Positions 1-6,008 of a stretch of 20,347 bases of DNA are shown here, piece by piece. Origin of the DNA: a virus. Made by a program: the position numbers and the translations under genes. Positions within the stretch are counted from its first letter, which is position 1; every line of letters begins with the position of its first letter. The notes below the pieces were generated by a model. The model did not search any database and was not told where the DNA came from. It was given only the letters and a program-made list of their open reading frames with translations. The stretch is from IMG/VR virus record IMGVR_UViG_3300032093_001048, positions 1-20,347 of that record; one strand, written 5' to 3'.

Positions 1-158
1 TGACTACAGAACAGTTTGAGGGATATTTGAAAGGAAATGTTATCAAATATATAAGCCGATATAATGAAAAGAATGGGATTGAAGATTTACACAAGGCGGA
101 ATGGTATTTATGCAGGCTAATAAACTTAAAAGAAAATTTAAGGGAGATAAAAAAATGA
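1..158 (+). CDS. DUF3310-type protein, 5' end missing
   Basis: The frame is open from the window edge (first complete codon at base 3) to TGA at 156-158, giving 51 visible residues. The stretch reads FEGYLKGNVIKYISRY, then NGIEDLHKAEWYLCRL. This is the typical core of the small DUF3310 family (sometimes labelled nucleotide kinase) found in many phages of Gram-positive bacteria, usually near replication or accessory genes. The family's biochemical role is not firmly known. The start lies upstream of the window. The stop overlaps the next ATG as ATGA (155-158), so the two genes are probably translationally coupled. Confidence 0.75.
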   Translation, partial: TTEQFEGYLKGNVIKYISRYNEKNGIEDLHKAEWYLCRLINLKENLREIKK

Positions 159-343
159 AATTCGTAAAATTTAGTTTCTTTTTTATGATAAGAATACCGT
201 TCATTTTACCTGATTTTTTATATATACGGGAAATGAAAAGACGAGGATACGGTATGTGTGAAGAATGTGGAATTTTAATCATCAGACGAGGTGCAAATTA
301 TTGCAGGTACTGTGGAACAAAAATAACTGTTAAACATGAGTGA
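155..343 (+). CDS. Small zinc-ribbon protein
   Basis: This is a 62-residue protein. I chose ATG 155 because it overlaps the previous stop (ATGA) and follows a purine-rich site, AGGGAG at 141-146. An in-frame ATG at 101 would lie inside the upstream gene. The N-terminal half is hydrophobic and aromatic, perhaps one short membrane-associated helix. The C-terminal half has two cysteine pairs, CEEC and CRYC, about 16 residues apart, which is the layout of a zinc ribbon. Its function is unknown; small zinc-ribbon proteins are common in phage accessory regions. Confidence 0.6.
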   Translation: MKFVKFSFFFMIRIPFILPDFLYIREMKRRGYGMCEECGILIIRRGANYCRYCGTKITVKHE

Positions 344-360
344 ACACTAGGAGGAAAAAA

Positions 361-453
361 ATGAAAGATATATTAGAAAGTATTTTAGCAGGTATTAAAT
401 TAGGGATAATTTTTTCGCTTGCTTATATCATGTTAGATTATTTCTTAAAATAA
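361..453 (+). CDS. One-helix membrane peptide, copy A
   Basis: A 30-codon gene preceded by a near-perfect ribosome binding site, AGGAGG at 349-354, with ATG at 361. The peptide has a short polar start (MKDILES) and then one hydrophobic segment (ILAGIKLGIIFSLAYIML), ending in a lysine. It should be a single-pass membrane peptide. It resembles the peptide at 1046-1135 in length, start and hydrophobic pattern, so the two are probably related. The function is unknown. The strong binding site is the main reason to accept so short a gene. Confidence 0.55.
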   Translation: MKDILESILAGIKLGIIFSLAYIMLDYFLK

Positions 454-478
454 CCATTAAATACGAGGTGAAAAAATA

Positions 479-640
479 ATGGAAGCAGGAGATTTCGAAT
501 TATTTTTTATTGAACATATCAAAGAAATGAAAGGAAGAATAGCAACATTAAAAGATGAACAAATTTTTCTCGAAGGAAAGCTAGAAGCGTATGAGCATTC
601 GTTAAAAACTCTGAAAAAATCGAATTGGAAAAATGACTAA
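479..640 (+). CDS. Small unknown protein, coiled-coil-like
   Basis: A 53-residue protein starting at ATG 479, eight bases after GAGGTG (465-470). The sequence is charged and heptad-like through its middle (EHIKEMKGRIATLKDEQIFL), so a short coiled coil is likely. I do not recognise the family. Its end overlaps the next possible gene by eight bases (633-640). It sits in a run of small accessory genes, all pointing the same way. Confidence 0.5.
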   Translation: MEAGDFELFFIEHIKEMKGRIATLKDEQIFLEGKLEAYEHSLKTLKKSNWKND

Positions 641-731
641 AGACAAAATGGCATTTACAGACAAAAGTGATGACATGACCAATCAAGCAATCAATGCAGT
701 CTATCGGCATATGCAAGAAGAGTTTAATTGA
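633..731 (+). CDS. Small unknown protein, ends at an in-frame TGA
   Basis: A 32-residue product starting at ATG 633 and stopping at TGA 729-731. The ribosome binding site is weak (TTGGAAAA), so translation may be coupled to the overlapping gene before it. The sequence is polar and matches no family I know. The same frame stays open after the TGA for another 29 codons that look coding. The gene may therefore be the first part of a 62-codon frame that is broken, or read through, at this stop. Confidence 0.4.
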   Translation: MTKDKMAFTDKSDDMTNQAINAVYRHMQEEFN

Positions 732-821
732 AACAGGAAGGATGACCCGACTATTATAAATTTAGAGTTTGCTTTTCCAGATGGCGGAAAATTAGTTTAT
801 ATACCAGAAAAAGGAGATTAA
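732..821 (+). pseudogene. Continuation of the 633 frame after an in-frame TGA
   Basis: Directly after TGA 729-731, the same frame runs 29 more codons to TAA 819-821. It contains a protein-like stretch, DDPTIINLEFAFPDGGKLVY. There is no ATG, GTG or TTG in this frame that could start it separately. It is either a decayed gene end, a product made by stop readthrough, or non-coding leader. TGA is a normal stop elsewhere in this window, so a general code change is not supported. Confidence 0.3.
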
Positions 822-824
822 ACA

Positions 825-1049
825 ATGACTGATTATCATATGTATTTTAGCATTATAGCCGAGCCGCTAGAAATCCAATTGAATAAACAAGGTTACACAT
901 TGGGAGAGAATTCCGAAAGATATGACGTGATGCTTAAGCATATATTTGCTTTCCACATGAATGGTATATTGACAAAAAGTGAAGCGGATAAAGCATTACA
1001 AAGATACAACAAATTTATTAGAGGAATAGCAAAGGAGATGAAACAATGA
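825..1049 (+). CDS. Unknown 74-residue phage protein
   Basis: ATG 825 follows AAAGGAG at about 809-815, a good ribosome binding site. The product is soluble and mostly helical in appearance (TKSEADKALQRYNKFIRGIAKEM near the end), with no signal peptide or membrane segment. I do not recognise the family. Its stop overlaps the next start (ATGA at 1046-1049), so it is probably co-translated with the small membrane peptide that follows. Confidence 0.6.
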   Translation: MTDYHMYFSIIAEPLEIQLNKQGYTLGENSERYDVMLKHIFAFHMNGILTKSEADKALQRYNKFIRGIAKEMKQ

Positions 1050-1135
1050 ATGACATAGTAAAAGCAATTATAGCAGGATTGGGATTTGGGTTACTTTTTT
1101 CCGCGGCTTATTTTATCGGGTGGTGGACATTATGA
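1046..1135 (+). CDS. One-helix membrane peptide, copy B
   Basis: A 29-residue peptide starting at ATG 1046, with AAAGGAG (1031-1037) upstream. It begins MNDIVKA and continues into one long hydrophobic helix ending in two tryptophans. The pattern (short acidic start, IxAG, then G, LFS/IFS and AAY/LAY) matches the peptide at 361-453, so the two look like diverged copies. A single-pass membrane location is expected. The function is unknown; a role in envelope or superinfection control would be a guess. Confidence 0.5.
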   Translation: MNDIVKAIIAGLGFGLLFSAAYFIGWWTL

Positions 1136-1557
1136 CAGAAAAACAAATTCCGCATAAAGTCACAGAAAAACAATTACAATTGATTGAAGCAATGAAAACA
1201 ACAGGAAATTTGAAAGAGTTACAAAAGATTGTAAAGTGGCAAGGAAGAGAATTGCACAACATGATCGGATATTTTGTCAGCAGAAAATTTATAAGAAGAA
1301 TATCAAAATCTACTTATGTACTGAATTATAGTTATTTATATGATAACGTCAAAGAATCGTTTGAAGAAGTTGAAACAGATGGATTAAAAATTGATTTGAA
1401 TTTAATACCTAAGGAGATTCAAGATTATTTATGGGAAAACAGACAAAAGACATGCTCCGAATTAAAATTGAAAACAAAATTGCCCAGACTTTATATTCGC
1501 CAATACATATACGAAATGAAGCTAAAACATTTCCCGAGGAACAGCAAATCATTGTAA
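1132..1557 (+). CDS. Possible winged-helix protein, unknown function
   Basis: A 141-residue protein from ATG 1132, which overlaps the previous stop (ATGA). GTG codons at 1120 and 1123 are in frame but lie inside the upstream gene, so ATG is preferred. Residues about 10-60 (QLQLIEAMKTTGNLKELQKI, then a predicted second helix and a RRISKSTYVL strand) look like a helix-turn-helix with a wing, as in small DNA-binding proteins. No catalytic motif is visible. The last 127 bases overlap the nuclease frame, an unusually long overlap. A regulator role is possible but unproven. Confidence 0.55.
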   Translation: MTEKQIPHKVTEKQLQLIEAMKTTGNLKELQKIVKWQGRELHNMIGYFVSRKFIRRISKSTYVLNYSYLYDNVKESFEEVETDGLKIDLNLIPKEIQDYLWENRQKTCSELKLKTKLPRLYIRQYIYEMKLKHFPRNSKSL

Positions 1558-2105
1558 AAATCGGAGAATATCTCGGAGCAAGTGAAGTAAACGTAATCAT
1601 CAATCAAGAATACAGATCAGCATTTAATTTGGCGCAAGAAAAAGTCGGAATCATCGAAAAAAAAGAAATCGATAATCAATTTACACGTTACGGAAGCATG
1701 ATTGAACCGTTGATCATAAATCATATTGAAAAGCATGGTTATATATTCGATGTCGAAAAAAGGCGATGTCATCAATATAAATTAAGCGGTATTGTTGACG
1801 GTATCGATAGACAAAAAAACGTGATCTTGGAAGTCAAGACATATTTCAAGAATCCTAATTTCGAATCATATGTCAACCAAATACATATTTATTTCCATAT
1901 ATGGGGTTTAAAGGATGCGTTGCTAGCAATTTATAGACAAAGCGAAACGTTTGACGCCGAACAAATCGAAGTTTATAATATATTAAGAGATAATTCACGA
2001 ATTGAAAACATATTAGCAAAAGTTGATGCATTTTGGAAAAAGTGCGACATATTGAGATTAAACAGAGATATGAAAAAGAAAGAATTCGACAATTTGGAGG
2101 TTTAA
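1431..2105 (+). CDS. YqaJ-like PD-(D/E)XK nuclease
   Basis: A 224-residue protein with the motif order of the YqaJ/lambda-exonuclease branch of PD-(D/E)XK nucleases: GSMIEP with E92, then SGIVDGID with D123, then ILEVKT with E134 and K136. D123, E134 and K136 would be the metal and catalytic residues. Known members digest or process double-stranded DNA, usually for recombination. No single-strand annealing partner is seen in the window. ATG 1431 has AAGGAG (1411-1416), but 14 bases away. ATG 1452 is another in-frame option, and the first 42 codons overlap the previous gene, so the true start is uncertain. Confidence 0.7.
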   Translation: MGKQTKDMLRIKIENKIAQTLYSPIHIRNEAKTFPEEQQIIVKIGEYLGASEVNVIINQEYRSAFNLAQEKVGIIEKKEIDNQFTRYGSMIEPLIINHIEKHGYIFDVEKRRCHQYKLSGIVDGIDRQKNVILEVKTYFKNPNFESYVNQIHIYFHIWGLKDALLAIYRQSETFDAEQIEVYNILRDNSRIENILAKVDAFWKKCDILRLNRDMKKKEFDNLEV

Positions 2106-2106
2106 A

Positions 2107-2484
2107 ATGTTATTAGACAAAAAAATGTTGATTAATTTTATACTTGATTTAAAAGGTTTCGGATTTGATGAAGAAACAATAAAACAAATAAAAAATGAAA
2201 TTAATGATGGAGCATTCGATTCATACGACCCAAATTTAATTAATAAAAGAATGAAAATATTTGAAAGAATTTCAATTGAAAGAGAAAGACAGGATGATTT
2301 ACACGAATTCCCGACTGAAATACGTTTAGCAGTATTGACTGAAGAAGTTGGAGAAATCGCAAAAGAATTGCAAGAAAGACACTATGAGGGAAAAGACAAA
2401 TTTCATTTGATCATTGAATTAATACAAACAGCCGCAGTATGCGTAAGGTGGATTGAAGAGTTAGAAAAGGAGATGAAACTTTGA
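2107..2484 (+). CDS. MazG-like NTP pyrophosphohydrolase
   Basis: A 125-residue protein starting at ATG 2107 after TTTGGAGG (ends 2100). Residues 52-118 carry the phage MazG-like pattern: ERISIERERQDD, then LTEEVGEIAKEL with the metal-binding EEVGE at 79-83, then ELIQTAAVCVRWIE from E104. These all-alpha enzymes cleave nucleoside triphosphates to monophosphates, often to remove non-standard or surplus nucleotides. The first 50 residues are an extra helical region of unknown role. It is immediately followed, with a four-base overlap, by the ParB-domain gene, so it may work with the DNA-modification genes, though this is only inferred from position. Confidence 0.72.
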   Translation: MLLDKKMLINFILDLKGFGFDEETIKQIKNEINDGAFDSYDPNLINKRMKIFERISIERERQDDLHEFPTEIRLAVLTEEVGEIAKELQERHYEGKDKFHLIIELIQTAAVCVRWIEELEKEMKL

Positions 2485-2966
2485 AAATTATTTATAAACA
2501 AATCAGCGAATTAATCCCGTACATCAACAATCCGAGGAAGAATGATCATGCAGTTGATGCGGTGGCGTCATCTATTAAGAATTTCGGGTGGCAACAACCT
2601 ATTGTTATAGACAAACAAAATGAAGTCATAGCAGGTCACACGAGGCTTAAAGCGGCGCAAAAACTTAATCTTAAGGAAGTGCCTTGCTATGTTGCGGAAA
2701 ATCTAACAGACAGCCAAATTAAAGCGTATAGAATCACGGACAATAGAGTGAATGAAGAATCAAATTGGGATTTCGATTTACTGAAGATTGAATTGCAAGG
2801 AATCGATGAATTTACAGGGTTCAGCAAACAAGATATGAAGATGTTTGAATCATTAAAATATGAAGAAATACCCGAAAAGATATTTGATGAAGTCGATCAG
2901 CCTGAAGAAAAAAAGATAAAATGCCCGAATTGTGGACATGAAGATAAAAAGAGTAAATTCAAATGA
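2481..2966 (+). CDS. ParB-domain protein, possible DpdB-like partner
   Basis: A 161-residue protein starting at TTG 2481, which overlaps the previous stop (TTGA) and follows AAAGGAG by about eight bases. Residues 1-105 form a ParB/sulfiredoxin-like domain: ELIPYINNPRKN, then QQPIVIDKQNEVIAGHTRLK with the GHTR signature at 52-55. A DNA methylase often follows this domain in phages, but here there is only a short tail ending in CPNCGHE, half of a zinc ribbon. It overlaps the DpdA-like gene by four bases (ATGA). In bacterial dpd systems the ParB-like protein DpdB works with DpdA, so this could be a reduced counterpart. Other ParB-like roles, such as DNA nicking, remain possible. Confidence 0.72.
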   Translation: MKIIYKQISELIPYINNPRKNDHAVDAVASSIKNFGWQQPIVIDKQNEVIAGHTRLKAAQKLNLKEVPCYVAENLTDSQIKAYRITDNRVNEESNWDFDLLKIELQGIDEFTGFSKQDMKMFESLKYEEIPEKIFDEVDQPEEKKIKCPNCGHEDKKSKFK

Positions 2967-3706
2967 AAATATTCCTATCAGCACTTGAACAGTCGTTAAG
3001 ATTTCAATACATTGATCAGCGCATTGATGCTTATTATTTTAATCTATTGAGTTATTATTACTTAAAAGTCGATATTATGAAGCGAATAGTGGATAAATCG
3101 CAAGAAGTATTGATTGACAGTGGAGCGCATACATTTCAAAAAGGCAAGAAAGTTGATTGGGAATCATACACGAATAGATATGCTAATTTTATAAAAAATA
3201 ATGATCATGACAAAATTTTAGGATATTTTGAAATGGATATTGACCCCGCAGGATACTCATTAAATTATGTTAATCGACTTAAAATAATTTTACAGTCAAA
3301 AAGCAAAAAAATCATTCAAGTTTGGCATAAAAACAGAGGAATTAAAGACTTTATTGAAATGTGCAAAAACCCGATACACGAAAGAAATGTTGTTTCAATT
3401 TCGGGATTTAAGAATCAAGACATAAAAGACAAGGATTTTATTAAATTCGTTAATTATGCTCATTATTGCGGATGCACAATTCACGGATTAGGCATAACAC
3501 GTAAAGACATATTGAGTTCAGTTCCTTTTGACTATGTTGATTCATCATCTTGGGTTCAATGCGGAATATTCGGTAGAGGGTACAATCACGCGGAAACGTT
3601 GAAATTTAATCGAAATTACACATCAAAAACAAACAATCATTTGCATTTGATGTATAATAATTATCTTGAAGGCATGAAATTGCAAGAAGAATATTTGATG
3701 AAATGA
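2963..3706 (+). CDS. dpdA: DpdA-like 7-deazaguanine DNA transglycosylase (TGT fold)
   Basis: A 247-residue protein with a pattern of the tRNA-guanine transglycosylase superfamily as seen in phage DpdA proteins. It has DSGA at 52-55 (the DSGG/DSGA base-binding motif), EMDID at 90-94, HGLG at 174-177 and YVDSSSW at 191-197. In the family, the aspartate of this last motif is the expected nucleophile (D193 here). The zinc-binding C-terminal cysteine cluster of tRNA enzymes is not evident, and the protein is shorter than bacterial TGT (about 370-380 residues). DpdA enzymes swap guanine in DNA for a 7-deazaguanine such as preQ0. The start overlaps the ParB gene (ATGA), and the preQ0-type transporter follows. 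A tRNA substrate is less likely but not excluded. Confidence 0.8.
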   Translation: MKIFLSALEQSLRFQYIDQRIDAYYFNLLSYYYLKVDIMKRIVDKSQEVLIDSGAHTFQKGKKVDWESYTNRYANFIKNNDHDKILGYFEMDIDPAGYSLNYVNRLKIILQSKSKKIIQVWHKNRGIKDFIEMCKNPIHERNVVSISGFKNQDIKDKDFIKFVNYAHYCGCTIHGLGITRKDILSSVPFDYVDSSSWVQCGIFGRGYNHAETLKFNRNYTSKTNNHLHLMYNNYLEGMKLQEEYLMK

Positions 3707-3746
3707 TGGTTCGTAAAATCCCATTCAAAACTAAGGAGAAGATGTC

Positions 3747-4409
3747 ATGAATACTTTATTGTTTTTTATTACAATTTTATTGAATTTTAGTTTGATGCTA
3801 GTATTTTACAGAATGTTCGGTAAAACAGGGTTATTTGCTTGGGTTGGAATATCAACAATTATATGCAATATTGAAGTACTGAAAACAATTGAATTATTTG
3901 GGATGATCACAACACTAGGAAACGTTATGTATGGAAGCATATTTCTAGCTACAGACATATTAGGCGAAAAATATGGAAGAAAAGAAGGACAAAAAGCAGT
4001 CATTATTGGGTTCGTATCATTAATTGCGTTTACGTTAATCATGCAAGTTAATTTGATGTATATCCCACATACAAGCGATTTCGCAAATCCACATCTTGAA
4101 GCATTATTCTCAATATTGCCTAGGATTGCAATTGCTAGTCTAACAGCTTATATAATATCTCAAATGATTGACACTTATTTATATGATCTTCTGAAGAATA
4201 GATTCAAAAAGCCTTGGGTAAGTACAAATATTTCAACATTGATTTCGCAGTCAATAGACACAACAATATTTACAGCAGTAGCATTTATAGGTGTATTCCC
4301 GAATGATGTATTAATATCGATATGGGTTAGCACATTCGTATTGAAGTTTATAATCACTATTATGGGAACACCATTCTTATATGCGTCATTCAAAATAAAA
4401 AGCAAATAA
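3747..4409 (+). CDS. yhhQ: YhhQ/VUT-family queuosine precursor transporter
   Basis: A 220-residue membrane protein with about six hydrophobic segments. Residues 57-80 (LGNVMYGSIFLATDILGEKY and the following GR) match the conserved core of YhhQ (DUF165, VUT family), and SQSIDT near residue 168 is the second family signature. Characterised members import preQ0 and preQ1, or queuine in some bacteria, across the inner membrane. AAGGAG at 3733-3738 places ATG 3747 as the start. It lies 40 bases after the DpdA-like gene and just before the terminase genes. Its likely job is to feed the transglycosylase with free base when the phage lacks biosynthesis genes. None are seen here, but they could lie outside the window. 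Confidence 0.9.
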   Translation: MNTLLFFITILLNFSLMLVFYRMFGKTGLFAWVGISTIICNIEVLKTIELFGMITTLGNVMYGSIFLATDILGEKYGRKEGQKAVIIGFVSLIAFTLIMQVNLMYIPHTSDFANPHLEALFSILPRIAIASLTAYIISQMIDTYLYDLLKNRFKKPWVSTNISTLISQSIDTTIFTAVAFIGVFPNDVLISIWVSTFVLKFIITIMGTPFLYASFKIKSK

Positions 4410-4419
4410 AGGTGATCAT

Positions 4420-4791
4420 ATGCACACAAAACTTAATGAAGAAATGATTGAGAAATTCAAAAATTATATAAGCCAAGGAAATTATGTCAATGTTGTTTGC
4501 AATTATCTCAATATCAATGAATCAACTTTTTATACTTGGATAAACAAAGCAAAGAAAGAAGAAGAAGAAGGGAAGAACACGATCTATACCAAGTTTCACA
4601 AGGCAATAAAAGAATCAGAAGCCGTTGCAGAAATGCGACATCTACAGAACATACTTAAAACAGCACAAGACGGCACATGGCAAGCAAGTGCATGGTATTT
4701 AGAGCGTAAACATAAACAGCGATGGAGTGCAAAGCAAGAAATTGAACATACAGGAGATAACATAATAAAGGTAAAAATAACCGATGATTGA
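4420..4791 (+). CDS. terS: Terminase small subunit
   Basis: A 123-residue protein starting at ATG 4420 after AAGGTGAT. The N-terminal 40 residues form a helix-turn-helix (NYVNVVCNYLNINESTFYTW), followed by a charged helix (KAKKEEEEGKNTIYTKFHKA) and then the typical tail with WYLERKHKQRW. This is the usual pattern of small terminases in Bacillota phages; they recognise packaging DNA and regulate the motor. It overlaps the large subunit by eight bases, as expected for a terminase pair. Confidence 0.88.
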   Translation: MHTKLNEEMIEKFKNYISQGNYVNVVCNYLNINESTFYTWINKAKKEEEEGKNTIYTKFHKAIKESEAVAEMRHLQNILKTAQDGTWQASAWYLERKHKQRWSAKQEIEHTGDNIIKVKITDD

Positions 4792-5998
4792 ATATCATAT
4801 CAGCAGTAAAAAGTTTAATAAATCATATTTACCTTATATCGATGAACAGATTCCGTTACAAATATTCTTCGGTGGTTCAGCAAGCGGAAAAAGTTATTTT
4901 TTGGCTCAAAGAACAATAATTGACGTGATCAGCAATAAAAGAAATTATTTAATATGCAGAAAGACAGCACGAACAATAAAAAGAAGTGTAATAAATGAAT
5001 TGATGAAAGCAATTGACAGCTTAAAGATGAATAATTTATTTGAATTAAACAAGACAGATAATTCATTAACATGCACAAATGGTTGTCAAATATTGACGGC
5101 AGGATTAGATGATGTAGAAAAGATAAAATCAATTACACCTAGTCGAGGCGTGATCACGGATATTTGGATTGAAGAAGCAACGGAAGTTGACTATGAAGAT
5201 GTTCAACAGCTCAAAAAACGTTTGCGCGGCGAATCTAAACTAACTAAAAGATTGATTATGTCATTTAATCCTATTTATCAAACGCATTGGTTATTTAAAG
5301 AGTATTTTCAAACGTTTGAAGGGACATTTTTCAAAAATGATGATATGATGATCTTGAAAACTACTTATAAAGATAACAAATTTTTAACACAACAAGATAT
5401 TTATAATATGGAAAACGAAAAAGATGAATATTTTTATAACGTTTACACTTTAGGTAATTGGGGAGTATTAGGAAGAACAATATTTAAAAATTATGTCGTT
5501 GAACAATTCGACTATTCAACATTCGATAATTATTTTAATGGGCTAGATTTTGGATTTGCAACAGACCCTTCCGCATTGGTAAGGATACATTATGACAAAA
5601 ACAATAAAATAATTTATATTATAGATGAGTTTGCGGAATTAGAAATGACTAATGACATGTTAGCAGAAAGAATAAGAGAGATAATTGGCAATGAATACAT
5701 CACATGTGACAGCGCCGACCCCAAAAGCATAAGGGAATTGCAAGCATTAGGAATAAAAGCAAAAGCGGCAATAAAAGGTAAAAATTCAGTAAATCAAGGA
5801 ATTGAATGGCTTAAAAAACAAAAAATAGTTATTCATCCTAAGTGTATTCATTTTAAAAAAGAAATTGAAATATATCAATATAAAATGGACAGAAATGGGT
5901 TCTATATCAATCAACCTGTTGATAGAGATAATCACTTGATAGATGCGTTACGATATGCGATTGAAGAATTTTTTGCAGATAAAGCAATTTTATTTTAG
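4784..5998 (+). CDS. terL: Terminase large subunit
   Basis: A 404-residue packaging motor of the PBSX/SPP1-like type. The ATPase half has Walker A GGSASGKS at 30-37 and Walker B VITDIWIEE at 123-131. The C-terminal RNase H-like nuclease half shows GLDFGFATDPSA with D255, then CDSADP with D309, and HLIDALRYA with D387, the usual acidic residues that bind metal. The enzyme drives DNA into the prohead and cuts it. ATG 4784 overlaps the small-subunit stop. The portal gene starts ten bases after its stop, the classic packaging order. Confidence 0.95.
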   Translation: MIEYHISSKKFNKSYLPYIDEQIPLQIFFGGSASGKSYFLAQRTIIDVISNKRNYLICRKTARTIKRSVINELMKAIDSLKMNNLFELNKTDNSLTCTNGCQILTAGLDDVEKIKSITPSRGVITDIWIEEATEVDYEDVQQLKKRLRGESKLTKRLIMSFNPIYQTHWLFKEYFQTFEGTFFKNDDMMILKTTYKDNKFLTQQDIYNMENEKDEYFYNVYTLGNWGVLGRTIFKNYVVEQFDYSTFDNYFNGLDFGFATDPSALVRIHYDKNNKIIYIIDEFAELEMTNDMLAERIREIIGNEYITCDSADPKSIRELQALGIKAKAAIKGKNSVNQGIEWLKKQKIVIHPKCIHFKKEIEIYQYKMDRNGFYINQPVDRDNHLIDALRYAIEEFFADKAILF

Positions 5999-6008
5999 GG
6001 GTGAATAT

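Noticed and set aside
43-282. Minus-strand open frames here and elsewhere (for example 14705-15046, 17936-18202, 18652-18933)
   Set aside because: They lie opposite clear + strand genes, have no suitable ribosome binding site and encode low-complexity or unfamiliar peptides; they are shadows of the real genes.
633-821. A recoded genetic code with TGA read as an amino acid
   Set aside because: Many genes in this window end properly at TGA next to the following start, so TGA is a normal stop.
2481-2966. A plasmid-type ParB partition protein
   Set aside because: There is no ParA, no visible parS-like repeat set and no C-terminal dimer domain; the protein is coupled to the DpdA-like gene.
2963-3706. 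A host-type tRNA-guanine transglycosylase for queuosine in tRNA
   Set aside because: The protein is short, the zinc cluster of tRNA enzymes is not visible, and its motifs and neighbours fit phage DpdA better. It is kept as a lesser alternative.
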